Assembly: GCF_019091455.1 (NCBI RefSeq)
Contig: NZ_JAGXJN010000033.1
Span: forward strand, 1 to 64,000
Direction of reading: 5' to 3'
Source: Chitinophaga sp. GbtcB8
GTDB lineage: Bacteria > Bacteroidota > Bacteroidia > Chitinophagales > Chitinophagaceae
Length of the DNA: 64,000 nt
In this document: one piece after another, positions 35,496 through 44,732 of the stretch
Layout: every line of letters starts with the position of its first letter
Numbering within the stretch: position 1 is the stretch's first letter
Translations under genes and position numbers: made by a program
Notes under the pieces: generated by a model
The model's input: only the letters and a program-made list of their open reading frames with translations
The model's database searches: none
Told to the model about the DNA's origin: nothing

Positions 35496-35855
35496 CCGTT
35501 GCAGGGCAAACTCCGGATCACCACAAAAACCGGTATGCACACGGGAGGTTTGTAAAATGGTGCTGCGTGTAGCCGTGAGCCAGCGGAAGCGCAACGCTAC
35601 GTCCAGCTGCCCTATGGGCCCGCTCTTAGCGCCTCCGCAGCAGATCTGCTCAAAGGCGCGCAAATAATCCCTTACTTCCAGCACATCGGTACCGGGCCCT
35701 ATTACCCGTAACTTTTCTTCATCCAAAGTAAACACCGCCTGCAGGAACTTACGCTCCTTGCAGTAGAGAATAACGCCTACATTGATGAATTCCTCCCGCT
35801 CCACCCGGGGTACGATGCGGATAACGGCGTATTCAAATAAGACTTTCCCTTGCAT
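35472..35855 (-). CDS. DUF3037 domain protein
   Basis: The 127-residue protein reads FEYAVIRIVPRVEREEFINVGVILYCKERKFL, the DUF3037 signature, and ends with a conserved HTGFCGDPEFALQRL. The family has no known activity. It overlaps the upstream HipA-like kinase gene by 23 bases, so the two are translationally coupled and probably work together, a pair that recurs in many bacteria. The start at 35855 lies within the kinase gene's end. Confidence 0.88.
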   Translation of the reverse strand: MQGKVLFEYAVIRIVPRVEREEFINVGVILYCKERKFLQAVFTLDEEKLRVIGPGTDVLEVRDYLRAFEQICCGGAKSGPIGQLDVALRFRWLTATRSTILQTSRVHTGFCGDPEFALQRLHAQLVL

Positions 35856-36633
35856 GTTGTGCGGCTTTTACAAAAATTTCTGACGATGCGATGCGTGTGG
35901 TTAAAAACTGTATGTATACTTCCCGGCGTTCATTGGCGTCTCCTGCCTCCTGTGTATCTGCCAGCAGCCATTCATCCGGCACCAGTGCTACAATGGCGCG
36001 GATACGCTCTTCCGTAAGAATGGCGTGGCCGGCTATATCTGCAGCATCCAGCTGGGAGGCCTGCGGCAGCAGCACATGATCCTTTACCTGGGCAAAGGGC
36101 CGCAGCGCATGCTCTTTCCAGTTGGTCCAGGTGTGGTGAAAATATAAAGAGGCGCCATGATCTATGAGCCACAGCTCCCGCCCCCACATGAGCATATTAG
36201 TGTTACGTGCCGTACGGTCCACATTCGTGATCAGGCAATCCAGCCACACGATCTGCGAAGCCAGCGAGGCATTGATGGTATACACCGCAGGATCAAAAGT
36301 AATGGAGCTTTCCAGGTAATGCAGCCCTAAATTAAGGCCTACACTGGCTTTCAGCAGGTCCTGTATTTCCTCATCAGGTTCTGTACGGCCAAAGGCGGTA
36401 TCCAGGCTGGCAAATACTATTTCCGGCACTTTTAAGCCTAATGCCCGGGCCAGCTCCCCGCCTATCAGCTCCGCTATCAATGCCTTTATTCCCTGCCCTG
36501 CGCCCCTGAATTTGTGCACGTATAAGAAATCGTCATCTGCTTCTGCAATAGCCGGCATAGAGCCACCCTCGCGTAAAGGTGTTACATACCGCATTACATT
36601 CACAGACCGTATGGGTGATGTAGTGTTGTTCAT
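35833..36633 (-). CDS. HipA-like kinase
   Basis: The 266-residue protein has a HipA/PI3K-like fold signature: KFRGAGQGIKALIAELIGGELARALGLKVPEI for the nucleotide-binding lobe, the catalytic loop LITNVDRTARNTNML and the metal-binding LIDHGASLYFHH. HipA-type proteins phosphorylate proteins such as tRNA synthetases and can arrest growth. This protein lacks a recognisable HipB antitoxin beside it and instead overlaps a DUF3037 gene. The toxic role is therefore unproven. Confidence 0.85.
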   Translation of the reverse strand: MNNTTSPIRSVNVMRYVTPLREGGSMPAIAEADDDFLYVHKFRGAGQGIKALIAELIGGELARALGLKVPEIVFASLDTAFGRTEPDEEIQDLLKASVGLNLGLHYLESSITFDPAVYTINASLASQIVWLDCLITNVDRTARNTNMLMWGRELWLIDHGASLYFHHTWTNWKEHALRPFAQVKDHVLLPQASQLDAADIAGHAILTEERIRAIVALVPDEWLLADTQEAGDANERREVYIQFLTTRIASSEIFVKAAQHARESLI

Positions 36634-36657
36634 ACCAGGGGGAAAGTTAACACCTTT

Positions 36658-37857
36658 TTATTTTTTGTTAATGAATTTGAAGGCAAGCACACAGATGATA
36701 CATACAATAATAAGCGTGATCCATAATGCATTGTAACCCCATGTTTGCGTGATCAGCGCGCCACCACCGGGTCCCAGCACCTGCGCGGCCGACCAGGTTA
36801 CCGCAAAAGCAGCTGCAAATTTACCGCGGTTATGCTCATTCGCTTTACTCATGATCACCGTATTAATAAAAGGTAAGGCCATCATTTCTCCCAGGGTTAA
36901 AAAGATCATGGAGCCAGCTGCAGCTACCATGGGCGCCATACCCGGCACTACCAGCAGCGTGTAGCCCAGGGCAGTGGCTATAACACCTGAAATAATATAA
37001 TAAATGGCAGAGCGGCGGCTTTCCCAGTAACGTACCAGCACCATTTCAAACAGGGCAATGATAACACCGTTGAGGCCTAACAGCATACCAATGGTAGCTT
37101 CATTAATGTGCAGGCTCTCTTTCCAGTATACAGGGGCCAGGCGGAACATGATCATAAAACAGCTCATGTAAATGATCACTACCATTAAGAATTTTAAGAG
37201 ATAGCTGTTTTTCCAGGGAGAAGATTGCACCGGCGCTTCTTCCGCTACCATAGCGGTTTTTACCGCTTGCTTAACGGCAGGTAATAAGGTGAGCACCAGT
37301 CCCCCAACGATCATATACACCACCCCTTCCACCCAAAACAGCAGGTGATAATTAATAGCAGCCAGTATACCGCCTACAGAAGTGCCCAGCGCCCAGCCAA
37401 TGTTCATGGCCAAGCGGTTCAGGGAGTAAGAGCGGGTAAGGTTCTGCGGGGTGGAATAAGCGGCTACCGCAGCGGCATTGGCCGGGCGGAAGGCCTCTAC
37501 CACAAAACTAAGCAGCACGGTCATTACACACAGCAGGGAAAAATCCTGCACATAACCAAATAACAGGAACAGCAGGCCGCCTGTTATGGCGGTAAATACC
37601 TGTACAGCGCGGAAGCTGAACCGGTCTATAAAATAGCCGCTTACGCTGGAACCCGCTACTGCACCGGCGCCGAACAGGGTAATGATCAGCCCTGCATCTG
37701 CAATGCTGCGGTGCATGCTTTGGGTAATATACATGCTCATAAAAGGCGCTACCATGGTGCTGGAACGGTTTACCAGCAATACAAGGCTTAACAGCCAGGT
37801 TTCCCGGCTCAGATCACTGAAGGAGGACCTATAGGTGTGTGCAATTTTAAGCAGCAT
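36658..37857 (-). CDS. Major facilitator superfamily transporter
   Basis: Start placed at 37857 (MLLKIAHTYRSSF), as the extension to 37929 overlaps a terminator. The ~400-residue protein has about twelve hydrophobic helices, the MFS motif-A region AGSSVSGYFIDRFSFRAVQVF and the transmembrane stretch GMLLGLNGVIIALFEMVLV. It probably exports or imports a small molecule at the inner membrane; substrate unknown. A CATCTTTG sequence near 37889-37882 is a near match to the -7 consensus. It ends 25 bases upstream of the HipA-like gene, possibly co-transcribed. Confidence 0.9.
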   Translation of the reverse strand: MLLKIAHTYRSSFSDLSRETWLLSLVLLVNRSSTMVAPFMSMYITQSMHRSIADAGLIITLFGAGAVAGSSVSGYFIDRFSFRAVQVFTAITGGLLFLLFGYVQDFSLLCVMTVLLSFVVEAFRPANAAAVAAYSTPQNLTRSYSLNRLAMNIGWALGTSVGGILAAINYHLLFWVEGVVYMIVGGLVLTLLPAVKQAVKTAMVAEEAPVQSSPWKNSYLLKFLMVVIIYMSCFMIMFRLAPVYWKESLHINEATIGMLLGLNGVIIALFEMVLVRYWESRRSAIYYIISGVIATALGYTLLVVPGMAPMVAAAGSMIFLTLGEMMALPFINTVIMSKANEHNRGKFAAAFAVTWSAAQVLGPGGGALITQTWGYNALWITLIIVCIICVLAFKFINKK

Positions 37858-37927
37858 AGCGTGTTTGTTTTCAGGTACGGTACAAAGATGCTGACAAGCT
37901 GGTACCCCTGAATAGTCCAGATTATAC

Positions 37928-37962
37928 AAAAGCAGTAGGCCAGGAAAAACTCCCTGGCCTAC
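37928..37962 (-). terminator. Terminator of the histidine kinase cluster
   Basis: Perfect 10-bp arms GTAGGCCAGG (37935-37944) and CCTGGCCTAC (37953-37962), 8-base loop, with a T-rich tail on the minus strand. It follows the response regulator/kinase gene that ends at 37981. Confidence 0.85.
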
Positions 37963-37980
37963 AGAAATAATGTGATATCC

Positions 37981-39240
37981 CTATGCTAAGGAAACCTGCT
38001 TTTCCGGGATGCCGATGATAAAGGTGGCCCCGTCGTTTAGCACGCTGGTGGCGGTTATGAAACCGTTGTGCTGCTCCATGATCTTTTTGCAGATGGACAG
38101 GCCTATGCCTGATCCTTCAATTTCATGGTAGCTGTGCAGCCGTTTGAAAGGAATGAAAATATCGTCCAGGTACTTGGTTTCAAAACCAATACCATTGTCT
38201 TTTACATAAATGTTGTAATACAATTGTTCCGCGTTCCCATTGTGGGGTACCAGCGGAGCCTCATGCCGGGCATAAATGTGTACTTCCGGCGCTACGCCCT
38301 TTTTGCAGAACTTAATAGCATTGGCAATCAGGTTATGGAATACCTGCTGTATCAGGGTAGGGATCACCAGGGTGGATGGCATTTCATCAATGGTGATCCG
38401 CGCATCCACATGCTGGATCTTCAGCTCCAGCTCCTTCATAGCTTCGCGGATAACGGAGCTGAGGTCTGTATGCACAAAATCCCCTTTGCCCACGGAATGC
38501 CGTGAAAACCGCAGCAGGTCGCTGATAAGCTGCTGCATACGTTCTGTGGCGTTGGTAATTTTCTGTACATGTTTATCCATCTCTCCTACATTGCCTTTTT
38601 TCTGTACGATCAGGTCACTGAACATCCGGATCTTGCGCAGGGGCTCCTGCAGGTCGTGCGAGGCTATATTGGCAAAGCGGTCCAGCTCTTCGTTGGCTGC
38701 TTTTAAGCGCTGGTTGTTCTGCATCAGCTGCCGGTTCAGCTCCCGCACCTTTAGCTCGGAGGCTTCCCTTTCTTCGATCTCTTTTTGCAGGGAGGCGTTA
38801 ATGCTCAGCAGCTTTTGCTCCTGTGCTATCAGTGATTGTGTTTTCTGGAACAGCTCTACGAATACACCTACCTTCATGCGCAGCAGCTCAGGGTTCACCG
38901 GCTTATAAATAAAATCTACCGCGCCTACTTTATAACCTTTGAACATGGTTTCCTCTTCATGACTGTAGGCTGTAATAAAGATGATGGGAATATTCTTTAA
39001 CCTGTCACGCTGGTAAATGAGGGAAGCGGTCTCAAAGCCGTTCATGTCCGGCACCTGCACATCCATCAATATCAGGGAAAAGTCATATTCCGTGAGCAGT
39101 ATTTTTAATGCTGCCCGCCCGGAGCTGGCTTTGACAGTGACATAACTTTCCCGCTCCAGTATGGTGGAGATGGATAATAAGTTATCCGGCCTGTCGTCTA
39201 CCACTAATATTTTTATTGGATCATTTTCCTGCAACCGCAT
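37981..39240 (-). CDS. Receiver-histidine kinase fusion (REC-HisKA-HATPase)
   Basis: The 419-residue protein has a receiver domain with DDRPDN, phospho-acceptor Asp in SLILMDVQVPDMNG and Lys in DFIYKPVNP. A coiled coil (~140-190) follows, then a HisKA with the phospho-His in ANIASHDLQEPLRKIRMF and a HATPase with NLIANAIKFCKKG, DNGIGFE, IFIPFKRLHS and GSGIGLSICKKI. The HxLQEPLR form is typical of phytochrome-like HWE/bacteriophytochrome kinases in Bacteroidota. It lies 25 bases after the hybrid kinase gene and is likely the next step in its phosphorelay. Cytoplasmic. Confidence 0.93.
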   Translation of the reverse strand: MRLQENDPIKILVVDDRPDNLLSISTILERESYVTVKASSGRAALKILLTEYDFSLILMDVQVPDMNGFETASLIYQRDRLKNIPIIFITAYSHEEETMFKGYKVGAVDFIYKPVNPELLRMKVGVFVELFQKTQSLIAQEQKLLSINASLQKEIEEREASELKVRELNRQLMQNNQRLKAANEELDRFANIASHDLQEPLRKIRMFSDLIVQKKGNVGEMDKHVQKITNATERMQQLISDLLRFSRHSVGKGDFVHTDLSSVIREAMKELELKIQHVDARITIDEMPSTLVIPTLIQQVFHNLIANAIKFCKKGVAPEVHIYARHEAPLVPHNGNAEQLYYNIYVKDNGIGFETKYLDDIFIPFKRLHSYHEIEGSGIGLSICKKIMEQHNGFITATSVLNDGATFIIGIPEKQVSLA

Positions 39241-39265
39241 ATAGTTTTTTATGTATCCTTTTCTT

Positions 39266-42200
39266 TTACCTGTATAGCCAGATACGCATTAAAGACAGCA
39301 GCTGGTCAATTTTCAGGGGTTTGGTAATATAATCGGAGGCTCCTGCTTCCAGGCATTTCTCCCGGTCCCCTTTCATGGCTTTTGCGGTGACTGCAATAAT
39401 AGGTAATGCGCTGTTCTTATGCTCCCTTCGTATCTTCTGCATGGTTTCACACCCATCCATTTCAGGCATCATAATATCCATGAGCACAATATCTATGTCG
39501 TTGTTCTCCGCCATAATGTTAATGGCTTCCCGGCCGCTTTCCGCGGTAATGGTATTGATGTGGTACCGTTCAAAGGCCGTGGTAAGGGCAAACAGGTTAC
39601 GCACATCATCATCCACCACCAGCACATTTTTATGCAGCAGCACATCTTTCTGCGAGCGCAGCTCTTCGATCATACGCCGTTTTTCCGGCTGCAGCACGTT
39701 GTGGTTCAGGTGCAGCTGCATAACCGTTTCTTCCAGCAGCAGCTCCAGGGAGCTGGCGCTTTTCAGTAAGATCTTGTTTGCATACTGTTTCAGCCGGTTT
39801 TTTTCCTTGTTGGAAAAATCCTTGGCTGAATATACGATCACCGGCGTGGTATTGAGCTTGTTGATGGTATAAATATTCGTTATAAATTCTACGCCATCAA
39901 TATCCGGCAGCATATAATCTGCAATAATGCAATCGTAGGCAGTAGTATTGATATGCTCCAGCGCTTCTTTACCGTTGGGCGCCACCTCAATCTCTATCAG
40001 GTCTTCATTATCCAGCACACCGGCTATCTGGGAGGCTTCCATTTCATTATCCTCTACTACCAGCACCCGCTTGGATCTGCGGCCATTCTGCTCAATAATA
40101 TTATTAAACAATACGGTAAGCGCTTCTGCTTTCATGGGCTTCAGGTTAAAGCTGCGCGCGCCGCGGTGCATGGCCAGCATACGGTTCTCCTCACCGGAAA
40201 TGAGGTGAATGGGGATATGCCGCAGGTTCACATCGTTCTTAAACAGGTCCAGCACGCGCCAGCCGCTGGCATCCGGCAGCTTAACATCTAAAGTAACGGC
40301 AATAGGATTGTATTTATTGGTCAGGTCAAATACTTCCCCAAAACTGGTAGCTACCACAACTTTCAGGCCCATTTCGTGCGCCTTCTCCTGCATGATCTTG
40401 GCGAAACGCACATCATCTTCCACAATCAGCATTACTTTGTCCGTTTCAGTTATATGCGTGCGGTCGTCCCCGATCTCGTTAATGATCTCATTCAGCCCTT
40501 CCAGGTCGCGGGTATCTGCGGTTTTCACAGTGGGTACGGAGTGGATCACGGCACTATCATCGCCCTCAGATAATTTATATTCCCCTACTTTTAGCAGGTT
40601 GCTTTGTTTTTCTTTTTTGATGGCAGCCGGGTTATACTGCAAGGGCAGGAACAGGGTAAAGGCACTTCCCCTTCCGGCCTCGCTTTCCAGCTCAATGGAG
40701 CCACCTAGCAGATCGGCCAGGCCACGGCTAATGGACAGTCCTAAACCGGTACCGCCGTATTTGCGGCTGGTAGAACCTTCTGCCTGCTGAAAGGCTTCAA
40801 AGATAATGTTCTGCTTATCCTTGGAAATGCCGATGCCGGTATCCCTGATCTCAAATGCCACCACACGGTCCGCATTATCCAGGCTGGCATTGGCGGTTTT
40901 CCAGTTGCGTATGGCATCATATGTCCGTAGCCGTACTCCTCCCTTTTCTGTTAGCCTAAAGGCGTTGGACAACAGGTTCTTTCAGATCTGGTTCAAACGC
41001 TGCACATCCGTTTCCAGGCTTTGCGGCAGCTGCTCATCGATTATAATACCAAAGCGCAGGTTCTTGCTTTCGGAAATATGCTTGAACGTAGTTTCCACAA
41101 AGGCTACCACTTCACCAAAACGTACATTGATAAAGTCTGTAGAAATATAACCGGATTCAATCTTGGACAGATCCAGGATATCGTTGATCAGCTGTATCAG
41201 GTCGTCCCCGCAGCTGTGGATGGTCTTGGCATAACGTACCTGTTTTTCGCTCAGGTTACCTTCATGGTTCTCATACAGCTGCTGCGCCAGTATGAGTAAA
41301 GAGTTCAACGGTGTACGCAGCTCGTGCGACATATTAGCCAGGAACTCTGATTTGTACTTGGAGGTAAGCTGCAGCTGTTCCGCTTTTTCTTCCAGGGAAC
41401 GGCGCGCTTCTTCCACCTCCATGTTCTTTTCTTCCACTTCCTCCTTCTGTTTTACCAGCAGGTGGGCTTTATCCTGCAGCTCTTCGTTGGTTCTTCTCAG
41501 CTCATCGGCCAGTGACTGGGACTGTTCCAGCAGGGCCTCTGTACGGGAGTTGGCCTCAATGGTGTTTAACACGATACCGATACTTTCCGTCAGCTGGCTT
41601 AAGAAGTCGAGGTGGGTTTGGTTAAACGTATCAAAAGAGGCCAGCTCAATTACGGCCTTGATCTGCGTTTCAAACAGCACCGGTAATACGATGAGGTTTA
41701 GCGGCCGGGCTTCTCCCAGGCCGGAGCTTATTTTAATATAGTCACCCGGTACATTGGTGAGCAGGATCTGTTTCTTTTCTACGGCGCACTGCCCTACCAG
41801 GCCCTGTCCCAGTGAGAATTCGCGGCTCAGGCTTACCTCATCGCCAAAGGCGTATGCAGCAAACAGCTTCAGCTTGGGGTTGGCCGATTCATCTTCCAGG
41901 ATATAGAACATTCCTTTCTGCGCATTCACCACCTGCGCCAGCTCAGAAAGGATACGGCGGGTTACCGTGTTCAGGTCTTTCTGGCCCTGCAGCATTTGCG
42001 TGAACTTGGCCAGGTTGGATTTCAGCCAGTCCTGCTCCTGGTTACGCAGCGTGGTTTCCTTCAGGTTGGCGATCATCTGGTTAATGGTATCTTTCAGCTC
42101 TTCCACCTCACCTTTGGCTTCCACGCGGATCATTTGCGTAAGATCGCCTTTGGTTACGGCAGATGCTACTGCGGAAATGGCGCGCACCTGCGTGGTCAGG

Positions 42201-44545
42201 TTCTCAGCCAGCTGGTTCACGTTCTCCGTAAGGTTTTTCCAGATACCGGATGCGCCGGGCACACTGGCCTGGCCGCCCAAACGCCCTTCCACACCCACTT
42301 CACGGGCCACGGTGGTTACCTGGTCGGCAAACACCGCCAGGGTATCGATCATTTCATTAATAGTTTCTGTCAGCTGCGCCACCTCACCGCGGGATACGAT
42401 GGAGAGCTTTTGTTTCAGGTTACCGGTAGCCACAGAGGTTACTACCTTGGCAATACCGCGCACCTGGTTGGTAAGGTTAAAGGCCATCATGTTCACGGAG
42501 TCGGTAAGGTCTTTCCAGGTACCGCCCACGCCCTGCACCTCTGCCTGGCCGCCCAGCTTACCTTCCGTACCTACCTCACGCGCCACACGCGTTACCTCAA
42601 AGGCAAAGGAGTTCAGCTGGTCCACCATGGTGTTGATGGTGTTCTTCAGATCTAATATTTCGCCCTTTACGTCAATGGTCACTTTTTTGGATAAGTCACC
42701 CGAGGCCACGGCCTTGGTTACTTCCGCAATGTTACGCACCTGGGAGGTAAGGTTACCTGTCATCTGGTTCACGGAATCTGTTAGGTCCTTCCAGGTACCG
42801 GCTACACCAGGCACAAATGCCTGGCCGCCCAGCTTACCATCCGTACCTACTTCACGCGCCACACGCGTTACTTCGGAGGCAAATGCGCGCAGCTGCTCCA
42901 CCATGGTATTGATGGTATTTTTTAGCTTCAGGATCTCGCCTTTCACATCCACCTCAATCTTACGCGACAGGTCACCGTTAGCCACCGCCGTAGTTACCTC
43001 CGCAATGTTACGCACCTGCGAGGTAAGGTTGGAGGCCATGATGTTCACTGAATCCGTTAAGTCTTTCCACAAGCCCTTTACTCCCGGCACATCGGCCTGG
43101 CCGCCAAGCTTACCTTCGGATCCTACTTCACGCGCCACGCGGAATACTTCGGAACCAAATGCATTCAGCTGGTCCACCATGGTATTGATGGTATTTTTCA
43201 GCTCTAATATTTCTCCCTTTACATCCACGGTGATCTTGCGCGACAGGTCACCTTTGGCCACGGCGGTTGTTACTTCTGCAATATTACGCACCTGGGCCGT
43301 GAGGTTGGATCCCATCTGGTTCACGGAATCTGTTAAGTCTTTCCAGGTACCGCCCACACCCTGCACTTTAGCCTGGCCGCCCAGCTTACCTTCTGTACCT
43401 ACTTCCAGCGCCACGCGCGTTACTTCAGAGGCAAAGGAGTTCAGCTGGTCCACCATGGTGTTAATGGTGTTCTTCAATTCAAGTATTTCCCCGCGCACAT
43501 CCACAGTGATCTTGCGGGAAAGGTCGCCCAGCGCCACGGCGGTGGTTACATCCGCAATGTTACGCACCTGCGCAGTAAGGTTACCGGCCATCTGGTTCAC
43601 GGAATCGGTGAGGTCTTTCCATACCCCGCCTACTCCTTTTACCGTGGCCTGGCCGCCCAGCTTACCTTCTGTACCCACCTCACGCGCCACGCGCGTTACT
43701 TCGGAGGAGAAGGAGTTCAGCTGATCCACCATGGTATTAATAGTATCTTTCAGCTCCAGGATCTCTCCCTTCACATCTACTGTGATCTTTTTAGACAGGT
43801 CGCCACGCGCCACAGCAGTGGTTACATCTGCAATGTTACGCACCTGGGCTGTCAGGTTATCCGCCATCTGGTTCACGGAATCCGTCAGGTCTTTCCACAC
43901 CCCTGCTACGTCCTTTACTTTAGCCTGGCCGCCCAGCTTACCTTCAGAGCCTACTTCCAGCGCCACGCGCGTTACTTCGCGGGAGAAGAGGTTCAGCTGC
44001 TTCACCATCCCGTTCACCTCTGTTGCAATACGCGCAAACTCGCCCTGCAGCAAGTGGTCTTCTATCTGCAGGGTCATTTCCTGCGACAGATCACCTTTGG
44101 CCACGGAGCTGATCACATGCGCTATTTCAATGGTGGGATGCACCAGGTCGGAGATAAGGCTGTTGATGGAGCCTACCGCCTCATTCCATGCGCCTTTGGC
44201 AGTGCGGGGCATGGCTACACGGTGATTGAGCTTTCCCATTTTACCAATGGTATTGCGGGCCAGCAGCAGCTCTTCTACCAACGTTTCATTAAGCGTAATG
44301 ATCTCATTCACGGTATCACAGATCTTACCATTCAGCCCAATATTATCTACGGGCATGCGTACACTGAAATTGCCGCCCTTTACTTCGGAAAGCACCTGTA
44401 ATAGCTGGCGGCTGTCCAGCTCATCGTGTAATTGCTGAGATACGGTAGTGATCTTTTTACTTTTTTCAGAGGCAGGTATGGCTTTTTTTGATGCACTCCT
44501 GGCCGGTGATGCAACTGCACCGGCACTTTTCTTCCTGGTATTCAT
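39266..44545 (-). pseudogene. Poly-HAMP hybrid histidine kinase interrupted by one in-frame TGA
   Basis: One frame of 1759 codons runs from ATG 44545 to TAA 39266. After a Lys/Ser-rich N-terminus come HAMP units, then a GAF domain (~870-1000), HisKA ([16 protein letters not shown]), a HATPase and three receiver domains (VEDDVRFAK/LDVKLPD; VEDNEMEAS/ADYMLPD; DDDVRNLF/MDIMMPEMDG). Codon 1188 (40984-40982) is TGA, inside the HATPase N-box: LNQI-stop-KNLLSNAFRLTEKGG. The usual residue there is Leu, and TTA to TGA is one change. No frameshift exists. The downstream part has no good start (only TTG at 40972). There is no membrane segment, so it is a cytoplasmic sensor similar in layout to group III poly-HAMP kinases. 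Confidence 0.9.
42060..44000 (-). repeat. Seven-copy 276-bp tandem repeat encoding HAMP units
   Basis: The motif [24 protein letters not shown] recurs every 92 residues in the hybrid kinase gene. Seven copies start at about 43924, 43648, 43372, 43096, 42820, 42544 and 42268, exactly 276 bases apart with no indels. Copies 1-6 are close; copy 7 ([11 protein letters not shown]) is diverged. These HAMP stacks relay conformational signals along a coiled-coil rod. Confidence 0.9.
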
Positions 44546-44732
44546 TTTTGCGGCATTAGAGCGATTAAAAAACTCAATTATGAAAGTTAAGACTTATCCA
44601 ATACCCTTACTGTAAATTATTAGGATACGCATGTGCAGCTAATCCCCATGGAAGAGGCCGCCACATTGATGATACCATGCGTTTGGTCTTTCGAAATAAA
44701 GATAATGTAATATGTTTACAAAGAGTAATATT

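Noticed and set aside
39266-40972. C-terminal receiver part of the hybrid kinase as a separate gene
   Set aside because: It is in frame with the N-terminal part, separated only by one TGA, and its first available start is a TTG inside the N-box, so it is better read as one interrupted gene.
41967-43724. 585-codon ORF on the plus strand, opposite the poly-HAMP kinase
   Set aside because: It is the mirror of the repeated coding sequence of the kinase. The repeats keep one antisense frame open, and it lacks an RBS and any recognised domain.
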